64,000 bases of DNA from Anaerotardibacter muris (GCF_943192915.1 NZ_CALPCD010000001.1:248001-312000), one strand, 5' to 3'. Shown: positions 44,749 through 53,761, counted from the stretch's first letter. A program made the numbers and translations. Notes: generated from the sequence alone by a model not told the origin.

Positions 44749-45635
44749 GCGACCATGGTGCAGAAGCAACAGCGCACAACTTGAACGGCCTGCTCGATAC
44801 GAGCGCATTGTTCGATGCGCACGCGCATCTTTCATTCGCACCCGAACCGATGCGATTCGGAGCGTGGGCAACGCATCAGTTCGCGGGCGCATTCTCCACC
44901 ACCGTAACGCCTGCAGATTTCACGCGCGCACGAAAAGTATTCGCCGATCTAGATTCCGTGAAGGTTGGCATCGGCGCACATCCGTGGTGGATATCGCTTG
45001 GAGAGCTTTCGCCCCTTGACCTGGAATCGGCCGCGATCGAATTTGCGCAGGCGCCCTATATTGGTGAGGTTGGGCTCGACTTCGGCAAGAAAGGCATGTG
45101 GACGTGCGCTTTCGATAGTGACGAAGCTGCCGAGGCGGCACAGGTTTCGGCCTTGCGCACCATCTTTGCGGCTTGTCAGGGCGAACCCGAACATACTGCG
45201 AACACGCAAGCGCATGCGGGGCGTGTCTTTTCGTTCCATGCGGTACGAAGCGCGGACGTGATCATGGATCTGCTCGAGGAATTCGGCCTGTTATCGGGCA
45301 ATACCATCATCTTCCATTGGTTCTCTGATTCAGGCGATCGACTGCAACGCGCACGAGAGCTTGGCTGCTACTTCTCGGTCAATTCTTTGATGCTAAATTC
45401 GCGCCGGGGACGTGAGTATGCCAAGGCCATTCCGCTCGATCGCTTGCTTGTCGAAACAGATCTGCCTGATGAAACGGCTGATAATGCAGGTGATCCGGAC
45501 CGGTTCGAGAACGCTCGCGCAGACTACGAGCGCGCACTTGTTTCAGCTTATGAACTGATCGCTGAGATCCGCGGACCCGAAGTGCTCCCCGCTATCGCAG
45601 GCAACGTAGCGCATATCTTTGGTATTGGTGAATGA
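44745..45635 (+). CDS. TatD-family metal-dependent hydrolase
   Basis: The 296-residue TIM-barrel protein has the metal motif HAH in FDAHAHLS near 26, Glu in GEVGLDF near 107, His residues in FSFHAV and IFHWFS, and Asp in LVETDLP near 240. It is more distant from canonical TatD at the N-terminus. Known TatD members have DNase or aminoacyl deacylase activity. Overlap with tcdA by four bases suggests coupled translation. Confidence 0.88.
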   Translation: MSDHGAEATAHNLNGLLDTSALFDAHAHLSFAPEPMRFGAWATHQFAGAFSTTVTPADFTRARKVFADLDSVKVGIGAHPWWISLGELSPLDLESAAIEFAQAPYIGEVGLDFGKKGMWTCAFDSDEAAEAAQVSALRTIFAACQGEPEHTANTQAHAGRVFSFHAVRSADVIMDLLEEFGLLSGNTIIFHWFSDSGDRLQRARELGCYFSVNSLMLNSRRGREYAKAIPLDRLLVETDLPDETADNAGDPDRFENARADYERALVSAYELIAEIRGPEVLPAIAGNVAHIFGIGE

Positions 45636-45733
45636 TCGTCGCTGATCGTTGGTCTCTGATCGTTGATCGAACGCTCGTTGTGAGTGTTTGGCTTATGAAG
45701 GCCCAGGTACCGCTCAGTCGCCAAAGAGCCCCT

Positions 45734-46351
45734 CTAACGCTCCCCTATTCGCGTACGTAATTCGCGCAGATAATCCACTGGATCTTCGCAGGTCATCATG
45801 CTGCTCATCAGGCATGCGCCCGCTGCACCAGCCTCTTTGGTCTGAGCAATGGTATCAAGGCCAACCCCACCAATGGCATAGATGGGAATGTGCGTTTCAC
45901 GGCAAACCTCAGCGAGGAAATCGATCCCCCGTGGCGCAAGACCAGGCTTGCAATCGGTTGCGAAGATGTGGCCCGCTATAGCGAACTGGACCTTGAGCTT
46001 TTGCGCTTCCCGCACTTCTTCAAGGCTATGGACCGACACGCCTACGGTAGGAAATTCGTGGATGAACGAAGGGTGCGCGATCAATTCCTCGTAGGTGAGC
46101 TGCACCGCAGTGATCCCTCGCACCTCTGCGATATCGACGAAGGTATTCACCGTGATGAACCTGCGGAATTCTGGATCAACAGCATCAAGGATATCGTCGA
46201 TGAGCTGAGCGTATTCATGTTCAGACAAGTCCTTCTCTCGCACGATGACACGATCGATGCCAGCCTCGCACAACCGCGCAACACGCACGGGTAGCGGCTC
46301 GGCACACAGCGCGCGATTGGTCACCGCAACGATCTGGAATGGTTCGCTCAT
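45734..46351 (-). CDS. thiE: Thiamine phosphate synthase
   Basis: The 205-residue TIM barrel has TenI/ThiE features: VTNRALC, VIVREKDL near 36 (phosphate/Mg site), VNTFVDIA near 70, GVSVHS near 102, and the C-terminal YAIGGVGLDTI near 162. Some substrate-loop residues differ from E. coli ThiE, so a TenI-like role is an alternative. It is the last gene of the thi cluster, 109 bp after thiH. Confidence 0.83.
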   Translation of the reverse strand: MSEPFQIVAVTNRALCAEPLPVRVARLCEAGIDRVIVREKDLSEHEYAQLIDDILDAVDPEFRRFITVNTFVDIAEVRGITAVQLTYEELIAHPSFIHEFPTVGVSVHSLEEVREAQKLKVQFAIAGHIFATDCKPGLAPRGIDFLAEVCRETHIPIYAIGGVGLDTIAQTKEAGAAGACLMSSMMTCEDPVDYLRELRTRIGER

Positions 46352-46387
46352 GCTCTTTCCCTTCGATGGACTTTGGACGAATTGAAC

Positions 46388-46452
46388 GAATTGGGACGAA
46401 TGGAGGATAGCGGCAAACTATCCTGGGATGCTTTTGCCTCCGTCCCCAATTC
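46388..46452. repeat. Long hairpin resembling family A, between thiH and thiE
   Basis: Outer arms GAATTGGGACG(aat)GGAGG and CCTCCGTCCCCAATTC enclose a perfect AGGATAG/CTATCCT hairpin. The element ends 9 bp from the thiH stop, the same position as family A copies. Confidence 0.7.
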
Positions 46453-46460
46453 GTTCCCTG

Positions 46461-47666
46461 TTAGACGTAGACGTAATCGTTCATCACAGGTTGAAGGCCG
46501 CGGGCACGGATGGCAGCGACCACTTCATCAACGCTGCGCGGGTCGGCTATCTCGAACTGGTCATCGCCCTGTTCTTCTCCTTCATGACCGCCAATGCCCG
46601 TTGACACCCCAGCCGATATCTTAGTGGCCGCAATATCGATGACGTTGTTGCGAAAACCTTCGCGTTCGCGCGTGGAGATGGTCATGCCCGCAAAGGGCAG
46701 GAAGATGCGATATGCGCACATGACCTGCAACAATTGACGCTCGTGCACGTCGTGTGGATTGATCTGGTCGTTATTCGCGATCGGGCGCAAGCGCGGACAG
46801 GAGAACGATATCTCGGCATGCGGATACTTCTTCTGCAGAAGATAGGCATGCATACCTGTTGCGAATGCATCGCGGCGAAAATCGGCTAGGCCAAGCAGCG
46901 CCGCGAATGCCACACCACGCATCCCACCGCGCAAAGCGCGTTCCTGGGATTCAAGCCGGTATGGGAACACGCGCTTATGTCCCGCGAGATGCAGCTCTTC
47001 ATAACGATCAGGATCGTAAGTCTCCTGGAATACGGTCACGTAATCGGCGCCGCATTCGCGCAAGTAGGCGTATTCGTCGGTATTCATCGGATACACCTCA
47101 AGCCCTACGTTCTTGAAATAGCGCGCTGCGATCTTGCATGCTTCACCCAGGTATTCGACCGTGCTCTTGTTGCGGCTTTCGCCCGTAAGGATGAGTATCT
47201 CCTCGAGCCCCGTTTCAGCGATGGCCGCCATCTCAGCCTCGATCTGGTCAGTATCGAGCTGCGCTCGACGGATCTTGTTGTGGCAGTTGAACCCGCAGTA
47301 GATGCAGTAATTCTCGCAGTAATTCGCCAGATAGATGGGCGTGAAAAGATAGACGTTGTCGCCGAAGAAGCGGCGCTTTTCCACGCGAGCACGCTGAGCC
47401 ATCTCTTCAAGGAACGGTTCGGCTGCAGGCGAAAGCAGCGCAGCGAAATCACGCGGCGTGACGGGATCTGCGGCAAGAGCGCGCTTCACCTCCGCTTCCG
47501 TGAACGTTGCAGGATCGTAGCTGCGAAACGCCTCTTCGACCTGAAGACGAATGGTGGGGTCGATCTGCTCCATGTCGTCAAGGTAGGTCAAGTGGTCGAT
47601 CTTGTTCTCCACCTCGAAAACCGTGATGCCCTCCATGGGCTGATGCTGGGCAACTTTCTTCATCAT
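46461..47666 (-). CDS. thiH: 2-Iminoacetate synthase (radical SAM)
   Basis: The 401-residue ThiH has the cluster motif CENYCIYC (CxxxCxxC) near 92 and ThiH-specific segments (ILTGESRNKSTVEYLGEA, EVYPMNTDEYAYLRECGADYVTVFQETYD). It cleaves tyrosine to iminoacetate for the thiazole ring. The ATG at 47666 lies 7 bp after the thiG stop with GGGGAG; a longer frame begins inside thiG and is unlikely. Confidence 0.93.
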   Translation of the reverse strand: MMKKVAQHQPMEGITVFEVENKIDHLTYLDDMEQIDPTIRLQVEEAFRSYDPATFTEAEVKRALAADPVTPRDFAALLSPAAEPFLEEMAQRARVEKRRFFGDNVYLFTPIYLANYCENYCIYCGFNCHNKIRRAQLDTDQIEAEMAAIAETGLEEILILTGESRNKSTVEYLGEACKIAARYFKNVGLEVYPMNTDEYAYLRECGADYVTVFQETYDPDRYEELHLAGHKRVFPYRLESQERALRGGMRGVAFAALLGLADFRRDAFATGMHAYLLQKKYPHAEISFSCPRLRPIANNDQINPHDVHERQLLQVMCAYRIFLPFAGMTISTREREGFRNNVIDIAATKISAGVSTGIGGHEGEEQGDDQFEIADPRSVDEVVAAIRARGLQPVMNDYVYV

Positions 47667-47673
47667 GTCTCCC

Positions 47674-48444
47674 CTAGTCCGCCAAGAAGCCTGTGAGCGG
47701 AGATGATGCCACGGCACCCTTTTCGATCACGCGACCGAGTCCAGCAAGGTACGCCTCACGGCCTGCTTCGATGGCCAACTTGAAAGCGTGCGCCATGGCC
47801 GCCACATCGCCTGCAGTAGCAATAGCAGTGTTCGCCATGACCGCCGCCGCACCCATCTCCATGGCTTCAGCAGCTTGCGAAGGCCGGCCGATGCCCGCAT
47901 CCACGATGATGGGCAGGTCGATCTCGTCGATGAGGATCTGGATGAAATCGCGCGTGGCCAGGCCCTTGTTCGACCCGATGGGCGCGCCAAGCGGCATGAC
48001 CGCTGCAGCGCCAGCCTCTACCAGGTCACGCGCCACATTCAGGTCGGGATACATGTAAGGCAGCACGACGAAGCCTTCATTTGCGAGCGTTTCGGTGGCC
48101 TTGATGGTCTCGTAGTTGTCGGGCAGCAGATACTTAGAATCGCGCATGATCTCGATCTTCACGAAGTCACCGCAACCCAGCTCGCGCGCCAGACGAGCAA
48201 TGCGCACGGCCTCTTCAGCATTGCGCGCACCCGAAGTGTTCGGTAGCAGCGTAACGCCTTCAGGAATGTGCTCGAGAATGGAGTCCGTTTCGGAATTCGC
48301 GCGACGCAAGGCCAACGTGATGATCTGCGCGCCAGCGTGCTCGATGGCGGCTTGCACCAGGTCAAGCGAATACTTTCCCGATCCTAAGATGAAGCGGGAG
48401 CTAAATTCATGTCCTCCGAGGATCAGCGGATCATTGTTCGACAT
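47674..48444 (-). CDS. thiG: Thiazole synthase
   Basis: At 256 residues the TIM-barrel ThiG has the Schiff-base Lys in FVKIEIM near 99, the G-rich phosphate loop [19 protein letters not shown] near 181, and the [12 protein letters not shown] segment. It joins iminoacetate, ThiS thiocarboxylate sulfur and deoxyxylulose phosphate. It lies between thiF and thiH. Confidence 0.95.
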   Translation of the reverse strand: MSNNDPLILGGHEFSSRFILGSGKYSLDLVQAAIEHAGAQIITLALRRANSETDSILEHIPEGVTLLPNTSGARNAEEAVRIARLARELGCGDFVKIEIMRDSKYLLPDNYETIKATETLANEGFVVLPYMYPDLNVARDLVEAGAAAVMPLGAPIGSNKGLATRDFIQILIDEIDLPIIVDAGIGRPSQAAEAMEMGAAAVMANTAIATAGDVAAMAHAFKLAIEAGREAYLAGLGRVIEKGAVASSPLTGFLAD

Positions 48445-48540
48445 AAGGGTCCTTTCTGGTTCGCGCTTCAGGCGCGGAAGTGGTTATATGGTGGCTGCTC
48501 TTGTTCAAGCTTCGCGCTGTGCCCCAGGGGGCGCGCATGC

Positions 48541-49209
48541 CTAGGGTTCATCCATCCCGAGGATAAGACGCAGCACCATATTCGCCTCATGAGCTGCGCA
48601 CACGCCCACACGCGGGCTAACGAGCGAGCCTACTTCGGCCACGTCCGCGGTGCCATCGCCACACACATAGAGGCGCCCAAGCGGATGCGTGGTAGTGATG
48701 GAGTTCGCCGAATCGATGCCCGCCATGCCCGAGCCACTGACCACGACTGTTTCGGGAAGTTGCATCAGCAGCGTTTCGATGAGCATCGCCTTTTGGTCGG
48801 GCTGGTCAAAAGCCTCGCACACGATCTGGCAGTCTCGAAAGATCTCGGGCGCGTTCTCGGGCGATATCTTCACTGGATGGAGTTCCAGCTCAACGTAAGG
48901 ATCGATCGCACGGATCTGTTGGGCGATAGCCTCGGTCTTGGGCATTCCCAGATGCGCGATGGCATACTGCTGACGATGCAGGTTCGACAGATCGACCGCA
49001 TCAAGATCGGCCAGCACCAGCTTCCCCACACCGAGTCGCGCCAGATGAAGAGCCACGGCCGATCCAAGACCGCCAAGGCCCGCGATACCAACGCATGCCT
49101 GTTCGATGAGCTGCTGATACGTTTCCGTATGGCGCTCGGCTAAGGCAGCGTGGAATTCTTCGCGCGAGGGAGTATACGGAATTGGTTGCGCGTTCTCAGC
49201 CAAAGACAC
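48541..49209 (-). CDS. thiF: ThiS adenylyltransferase
   Basis: The 222-residue E1-like protein has the loop GIAGLGGLGSAVALHLARLG near 42 and LADLDAVDLSNLHRQ near 65. There are few Cys residues, so the sulfur-transfer Cys pair of larger ThiF proteins is not seen. It adenylates the ThiS C-terminus. It overlaps thiS by one base. Confidence 0.92.
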   Translation of the reverse strand: MSLAENAQPIPYTPSREEFHAALAERHTETYQQLIEQACVGIAGLGGLGSAVALHLARLGVGKLVLADLDAVDLSNLHRQQYAIAHLGMPKTEAIAQQIRAIDPYVELELHPVKISPENAPEIFRDCQIVCEAFDQPDQKAMLIETLLMQLPETVVVSGSGMAGIDSANSITTTHPLGRLYVCGDGTADVAEVGSLVSPRVGVCAAHEANMVLRLILGMDEP

Positions 49210-49406
49210 TAGCCACCTCCTACGAAATGAACGATCTCTACCTTGTCGTCATCGTGAAGCAGGGTACTGTCGAAGGCTGCGCGAGGCACGATAGCGCCGT
49301 TAAGCTCGACCGCCACGCGTTGTGCGGCAAGATCGAGCGAGCGCACCAGGTCCGTGACGGTCATGCCATCCTCGAATTCATGTGCTTGCCCATTCACCGT
49401 TATCAT
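49209..49406 (-). CDS. thiS: Sulfur carrier protein ThiS
   Basis: The 65-residue ubiquitin-fold protein ends in VHFVGGG, giving the required Gly-Gly tail for adenylation and thiocarboxylation. AGGAG lies 7 bp before the ATG. It is the first gene of thiS-thiF-thiG-thiH-thiE. A long leader with repeats and an attenuator-like structure precedes it; no TPP-riboswitch core motifs are visible. Confidence 0.93.
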   Translation of the reverse strand: MITVNGQAHEFEDGMTVTDLVRSLDLAAQRVAVELNGAIVPRAAFDSTLLHDDDKVEIVHFVGGG

Positions 49407-49451
49407 AAGCGTCTCCTTCCCCTGCTGCGTTCAGGCGATCCGCGCGGTCAT

Positions 49452-49535
49452 GACCTGTCCCCATTCCGTCCCGGACACTTTGGGGACGGGTCCTTTTTTG
49501 TCCCGGACAGTTTGGGACCTGTCCCCCAAGTGTCC
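49452..49535. repeat. Family A repeat, copy 14 (tandem double)
   Basis: Two units in tandem in the thiS leader, starting about 45 bp upstream of the thiS start codon. Confidence 0.9.
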
Positions 49536-49550
49536 AACGTTTCCGCCAAT

Positions 49551-49590
49551 AAAAAAGCACCACGAAGAAACCCCACCGAAGGTGGTGAGC
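49551..49590 (-). terminator. Attenuator-like terminator in the thiS leader
   Basis: On the minus strand CACCAC can pair with GTGGTG followed by CTTTTTT (terminator), or its neighbour CCACC with the closer GGTGG (alternative stem). The two structures share bases and so exclude each other. Confidence 0.6.
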
Positions 49591-49700
49591 CCCTTCATGA
49601 TGCCTCAGCGTCAATCTATCCTGAGGATACCACGGAGACCCAGCGGTGCGCAACAGAATACCCGCAGTTAGACAAGACAGACTTGGGCTCTGAGGCTATG

Positions 49701-49730
49701 AAAAAGCCCGAGCACCTTGCCCGGGCTTTC
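49701..49730 (-). terminator. Rho-independent terminator of the Pro/Ala-rich membrane protein gene
   Basis: An AAAGCCCG/CGGGCTTT stem with an 11-nt loop is followed by TT on the minus strand, 37 bp after the stop. Confidence 0.8.
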
Positions 49731-49766
49731 GTTCGTTGCGAACAGACGGAACTGCTTTTTCAGCTC

Positions 49767-50657
49767 TTATTCAGCGGGCTTTTGCTGGTCGCCCGTCACT
49801 TCGTCGACCGCTTCGGTTGCGATGACCTCAGTGATGACATCGGTCTTGGTAGCACGAGCGCCATTCACAGCCTGGTCAACTTCCATTTCAGCAATAGCAT
49901 CTCCCAATGCGTCAGCCTGTGCATCAGCGGTGATCTCGGCAGCGATAGCTTCGTTGAGTTCCGCATTGAGCTCCGCTTCGACGGCCTGCACGGTCTCTAC
50001 AGGAACGCTCGATTCAGGAGCTGGCGTTGGGGCAGGGGCTGGAGCGGAAGTAGGGGTTGCGCCAGGTGCGGGTGGTGCAGGAGGAACCGCAACGGATGCA
50101 GCAGCGGGCGCAGTAGCAGCGGGTGCTGGCGCAGCAGCTGCAGGAGCTGGAGCGGGTGAGGGTGCGGGCGTGGGTGCCGCCATCGGGGCAGGTGCCGGAG
50201 CAGCAACACCAGGCTGCGGGCCCTTCTTGATCTTATTGAGGAATACGGCACTCACAACGAAGAGCGCCACAGAAATGAGGCCACCATAGAACACGCACGT
50301 TACTGCAGCGATGATCGAAAGGACGAACAAGGTCTTCAGCTTCGAAGGATCGCGGAACATGCGAAAGGTGAAGATAGCTACGAAAAGCTGGAATGCGCTC
50401 GCAATGAGCGCCATGATGCCCAACACGAGTCCAACGGTGGCAGCAGCGCCGGCCGCACTCAGTTCGTTGAGCTCTTCATAATAGTAAGCATAGTAGCTGC
50501 TCATCGAGTAATAATCGAGGTAGGCGTTCACGGTGTTGATAGTGCCGACCATGACCACCGCAACGATGATGCTGAACAGGATAGCAAGCGCCGAAACTAC
50601 GATCTCGGCAATGCTCAGGCCTTTCACGACCTTTTGATTTTGAGTGAGCGTATTCAT
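49767..50657 (-). CDS. Membrane protein with long Pro/Ala-rich C-terminal region
   Basis: The 296-residue protein has four hydrophobic segments in residues about 12-140, a Tyr-rich extracytoplasmic loop (SSYYAYYYEELNE), then a Pro-Ala repeat linker of about 70 residues and an acidic Glu/Ala-rich tail. The membrane part is similar in layout to DUF4064-like proteins, but no family is certain. The linker resembles tethers that span the cell wall or hold a cytoplasmic tail. It has its own terminator. Confidence 0.75.
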   Translation of the reverse strand: MNTLTQNQKVVKGLSIAEIVVSALAILFSIIVAVVMVGTINTVNAYLDYYSMSSYYAYYYEELNELSAAGAAATVGLVLGIMALIASAFQLFVAIFTFRMFRDPSKLKTLFVLSIIAAVTCVFYGGLISVALFVVSAVFLNKIKKGPQPGVAAPAPAPMAAPTPAPSPAPAPAAAAPAPAATAPAAASVAVPPAPPAPGATPTSAPAPAPTPAPESSVPVETVQAVEAELNAELNEAIAAEITADAQADALGDAIAEMEVDQAVNGARATKTDVITEVIATEAVDEVTGDQQKPAE

Positions 50658-50799
50658 GGGTCCTCCTAAATATCGTGCTTATAGATTAAAGCACAATCGC
50701 GCAGAGTTGGTATTCGTAAACAAGCCGTTTCTTTAGAAGGAATCTCTAGCGCATCAACGGAAACGAAGCGCAAAGACCGAAGCATGGATGCATGGCTGG

Positions 50800-50883
50800 A
50801 CTGTCCCTCTTCTGTCCGGGACAGTTTGGGGACGGGTTCATTTTTTGTCCGGGACAGTTTGGGACCTGTCCCCGAAGTGTCCG
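50800..50883. repeat. Family A repeat, copy 15 (tandem)
   Basis: Two units in tandem, ending about 8 bp from the phosphatase stop. Confidence 0.9.
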
Positions 50884-50890
50884 AAGTGGG

Positions 50891-51745
50891 TTAGAAGAGG
50901 TACTTGGCGCAGAGGGCCTCGCGCTTTTCGGGGGTGATGCCAAGCGCCTGCTCAACATAGGTAGCCAAAGAGCCATACTTGTCTTCGACCGCTTCCATGG
51001 CGGCATTCATATAGCGCTCATCGGCGCTCACGAATGCGATCAGCGCCTCATCGCTCTTGCTGGCAATATGGAACTTTTCCAGGTCGTGCGCTGCTCGCTT
51101 GAGCTTTTCGCGTGCGAACAGATTCGTGGCCAGATAGTCTTCCATGATGGCTTCAGGCACCACGCCCAACACATAAAGGATGAGCATGCTGGTGATGCCC
51201 GTGCGGTCCTTACCTTCCGAGCAGTGCCACAAGATCGCACCATCTTCTTGGTTCAGGAAGATATCGAAGATCTGCTTGAAAGCCTTGATCGCGGGATCGC
51301 CCAGCAGCATGAGCGGGTAGGTTTCGCACATCGTCTTGATAGGATCGGCGCGCAGTTTGCTGAATTCTTCCCAGAGCGACTTCAGGTCGTGTTCATGAGT
51401 AAGGCCCACCGCACTGCCTGCGAGCACTGGCGCATTCACGAACTTCACATCAGGCATGCGATCGATGGGGTCGGGGCTTGATGAGCGCTCGACTTCAGTA
51501 CGCAGATCGATGACCGTACGCAGCTTCAATTCGTCCATCAACACTTCGATGTCGTGATCGGTAAGACCAGCCAGTTTGTCGGACCTGATGAGCTTCTTCG
51601 CACGCACACGCTGACCCGTTGCGGTGAGCATGCCGCCTTGATCGCGCGTATTCTGCGTGCCTTCAAGTTCGATATGTCCATAATCGGTCATCCCGTCAGC
51701 GGGTTTGGTCACGGGCGGTTGGTCGGTCTGAGATCCTGTAGCCAT
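50891..51745 (-). CDS. Tyrosine-specific protein phosphatase (Y_phosphatase3/PTP type)
   Basis: The 284-residue protein has the PTP P-loop HCSEGKDRTG near 165, the N-terminal NTRDQGGM and VIDLRTEVER segments seen in this bacterial family, and a helical C-terminus. Family members dephosphorylate phosphotyrosine or phosphoinositides. The ATG at 51745 has AAGGAGAG 4 bp upstream; an ATG five codons earlier overlaps the end of the frame downstream of the antiporter stop. It is probably co-transcribed with the antiporter gene. Confidence 0.87.
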   Translation of the reverse strand: MATGSQTDQPPVTKPADGMTDYGHIELEGTQNTRDQGGMLTATGQRVRAKKLIRSDKLAGLTDHDIEVLMDELKLRTVIDLRTEVERSSSPDPIDRMPDVKFVNAPVLAGSAVGLTHEHDLKSLWEEFSKLRADPIKTMCETYPLMLLGDPAIKAFKQIFDIFLNQEDGAILWHCSEGKDRTGITSMLILYVLGVVPEAIMEDYLATNLFAREKLKRAAHDLEKFHIASKSDEALIAFVSADERYMNAAMEAVEDKYGSLATYVEQALGITPEKREALCAKYLF

Positions 51746-51756
51746 GATGCTCTCCT

Positions 51757-51981
51757 TCATTCTTGATGGGTCGAGGCGTCCTCGCCCTTTTCGATCACTT
51801 CCAAATAACCCTCTTCGTCATAGGGTTTGCGGGGCTCTTCTACCTCAAGCGCTTCAGGCGATGGATCTTCAGCCTGCGCATACAAGGTTTCGACCTCTTG
51901 CTCTTCTTCCGAGGTCATCTCTTGCTTGCCGCCGCTTTCACGATAGCGTTTGCGCAGTTCGTCGATGAAATAGTGAAGCTC
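51757..51981 (-). pseudogene. In-frame coding-like tail after the antiporter stop codon
   Basis: Directly after the antiporter's TAA the same frame stays open for 74 codons and ends at a TGA that overlaps the phosphatase upstream ATG. The translated tail is charged and helical (ELHYFIDELRKRYRE, then Glu-rich) and follows the gene's codon use. It has no start codon or ribosome binding site of its own. It looks like the original C-terminus cut off by a nonsense change (for example CAA to TAA) or reached by readthrough. Confidence 0.6.
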
Positions 51982-53370
51982 TTACTCACTGATGGATTCA
52001 CGAGAAAGACGCTCGACGATAGGCGCGATGCGTGCAGCCAGGTCGGGATCGTCCTTGTTGATGAGCGCACGGGCCTTCGCCAGGGAACGGACCAGATCGG
52101 CACGGGTCTTCACGATGCTCGAGATATCAGCAGGTTGCGCATCGCTACGATACGGGGAGCGTTGCGCAGATATCGCTTTCACCAGCCCCACAGGACGCGT
52201 GTCGGAAATGCGCGTGGTGACCGAAGCGAGCGCTGGCATGACGAAGACCGTCACCGCGCCAGCACACACCAGCACAGATGCGATCTCGCTGCTCATGGCG
52301 CCTGATTGCTGCGCGACCGTGGTGACCGCCACGATGATGGGCAGCGCGGTGGTGCAGTAGATCGCCACCGTTATGCGCGAGCTCCGACCGAGTTCGTCCT
52401 TATGCTTGCCTGTTGAAAGCGCGATGAAGATAGGGAGCGCGCGGATGAGCAGCAGCAAGATGATGAAGAATACGAGCAGGTCAGGGCGCTGACCCACCGC
52501 AGTGAGGTCGATATTCGCACCCGAAACGATGAAGAAGAGCGGGATGAAGAACCCGAAGGCCAGGCCATCGAGCTTCTTCTCGAGACCCTTGCTGCCCTGG
52601 GGGATGATGTAGCGCAGGATGAATCCTGCTGCAAAGGATCCGAGCACGATATCAAGATTGAACACCGCAGAGAGCGCTGTAAGACCGACCATCAGCAAGA
52701 CCACTCCACGGACCACGGTCTGTTGAGTGGTGTCGGCGCCTTCATGGATCGCAGCCTCTATCTTGCTCCAGTTCTTCAGACGCGAAGAAAGCAGTGCCAT
52801 GGCCACCGCGATGACCGCGAACACCACCAAGATGATAACGCTCTCGATAGTAGTGCGCGTAGAGAGCAGCAGCGCCATAGCAATGACCGGACACAGCTCG
52901 CCCCAGGTGCCGTAAGAGAGGATGGCGTTGCCGATGGGCGTATCGAGCAGATTGCGCTCGCGCAGGATGGGAAGCAACGTACCCAGCGCTGTGGTGGTGA
53001 GCGCGATGACCACCGCGATGCCATCGATACCATCGAGCGAGAATGCGGGCCACAACCAGACCACCACTACTGCAATGGCGAAGGTGACGATCCACGTGGC
53101 AAGACCACGCTTCCCTTGGTAGTTCGTAAGATTCTTGGGATTGATCTCATAGCCGGCTAATAAGAAGAGGAAGGCCAGGCCCAGATCAGAAAGCAGGCTG
53201 ATGGGTTCGCTCACATGGATGACGTTCAACAGATGCGGACCACAGATCGCACCAGCGAACAGGAGGAATACCGTTTCAGGAACAAGACGATGCGGGATGG
53301 CGCGGGCCAACAATGGCGTAATGCTAGCAACCAGTGCGATGACCGCAAGTGACACCAATGCGTCTTCCAT
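51982..53370 (-). CDS. CPA2-type cation:proton antiporter
   Basis: The 462-residue membrane protein has about twelve hydrophobic segments over residues 1-390, as in KefB/NapA-like exchangers, with the core helices containing LDTPIGNAILSYG and SAVFNLDIVLGSFAAGF and a C-terminal cytoplasmic tail (about 395-462) rich in Arg, Asp and Lys. The substrate ion is not certain. The stop codon appears premature: the frame continues for 74 plausible codons beyond it. The phosphatase gene follows. Confidence 0.87.
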   Translation of the reverse strand: MEDALVSLAVIALVASITPLLARAIPHRLVPETVFLLFAGAICGPHLLNVIHVSEPISLLSDLGLAFLFLLAGYEINPKNLTNYQGKRGLATWIVTFAIAVVVVWLWPAFSLDGIDGIAVVIALTTTALGTLLPILRERNLLDTPIGNAILSYGTWGELCPVIAMALLLSTRTTIESVIILVVFAVIAVAMALLSSRLKNWSKIEAAIHEGADTTQQTVVRGVVLLMVGLTALSAVFNLDIVLGSFAAGFILRYIIPQGSKGLEKKLDGLAFGFFIPLFFIVSGANIDLTAVGQRPDLLVFFIILLLLIRALPIFIALSTGKHKDELGRSSRITVAIYCTTALPIIVAVTTVAQQSGAMSSEIASVLVCAGAVTVFVMPALASVTTRISDTRPVGLVKAISAQRSPYRSDAQPADISSIVKTRADLVRSLAKARALINKDDPDLAARIAPIVERLSRESISE

Positions 53371-53412
53371 CTTGTTCCCCTCCTTTCCGAATTCGATCCC
53401 TGGAGTTGCTGG

Positions 53413-53586
53413 GGTGCTGCGGATGCAGGGTAAGGGTGCATAATTTACCCGCTACCCTGCTCACCCCTTCGGGGTTCGTGCGGTCGCTCTCCAGTTCTGT
53501 TTACACGAACCAGCTTCGCTGGTTCTGTCTTTTCAAGTTTGCTATGCGAAGTAAATTCTGCACCCTTACCCTGCATCCGCAGCACC
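53413..53586. repeat. Family B long inverted-repeat element, copy 5 (best preserved)
   Basis: The 36-bp arms at 53413-53448 and 53551-53586 are inverted copies with a single mismatch. Internal hairpins CCCCTTCGGGG and GAACCAGCTTCGCTGGTTC are both perfect. It fills most of the 390-bp gap between the divergent antiporter and ClC genes; nothing else is recognised there. Confidence 0.95.
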
Positions 53587-53761
53587 GTGTGCCTTTTCAT
53601 ATTCCGCATTCCATTGTGGCGCAATCTGGGCGTCGACAAGGAATCCACGGGGTTTCGTAACCTAACTGATGCCTAGTTGTGGGCAGGCGTTGGTTTACCC
53701 AAGACGCGCGCAGTGGCACGATGGGAATAGTAGATTCGATCAGAGTGAAAAGAAGTGGATC

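Larger units (their letters stand above)
49428..49598 (-). other. Possible leader open reading frame upstream of thiS
   Basis: ATG preceded by GAGG 6 bp upstream opens a 56-codon frame that runs through the attenuator hairpin and both family A units and ends 21 bp before thiS. Most of its sequence is repeat-derived, so it may be chance. Confidence 0.3.

Noticed and set aside
49378..49653. Minus-strand open frame over the thiS leader (91 codons)
   Set aside because: It is made mostly of family A repeat sequence and overlaps the thiS start; no ribosome binding site. A different frame with a better start is listed as a possible leader only.
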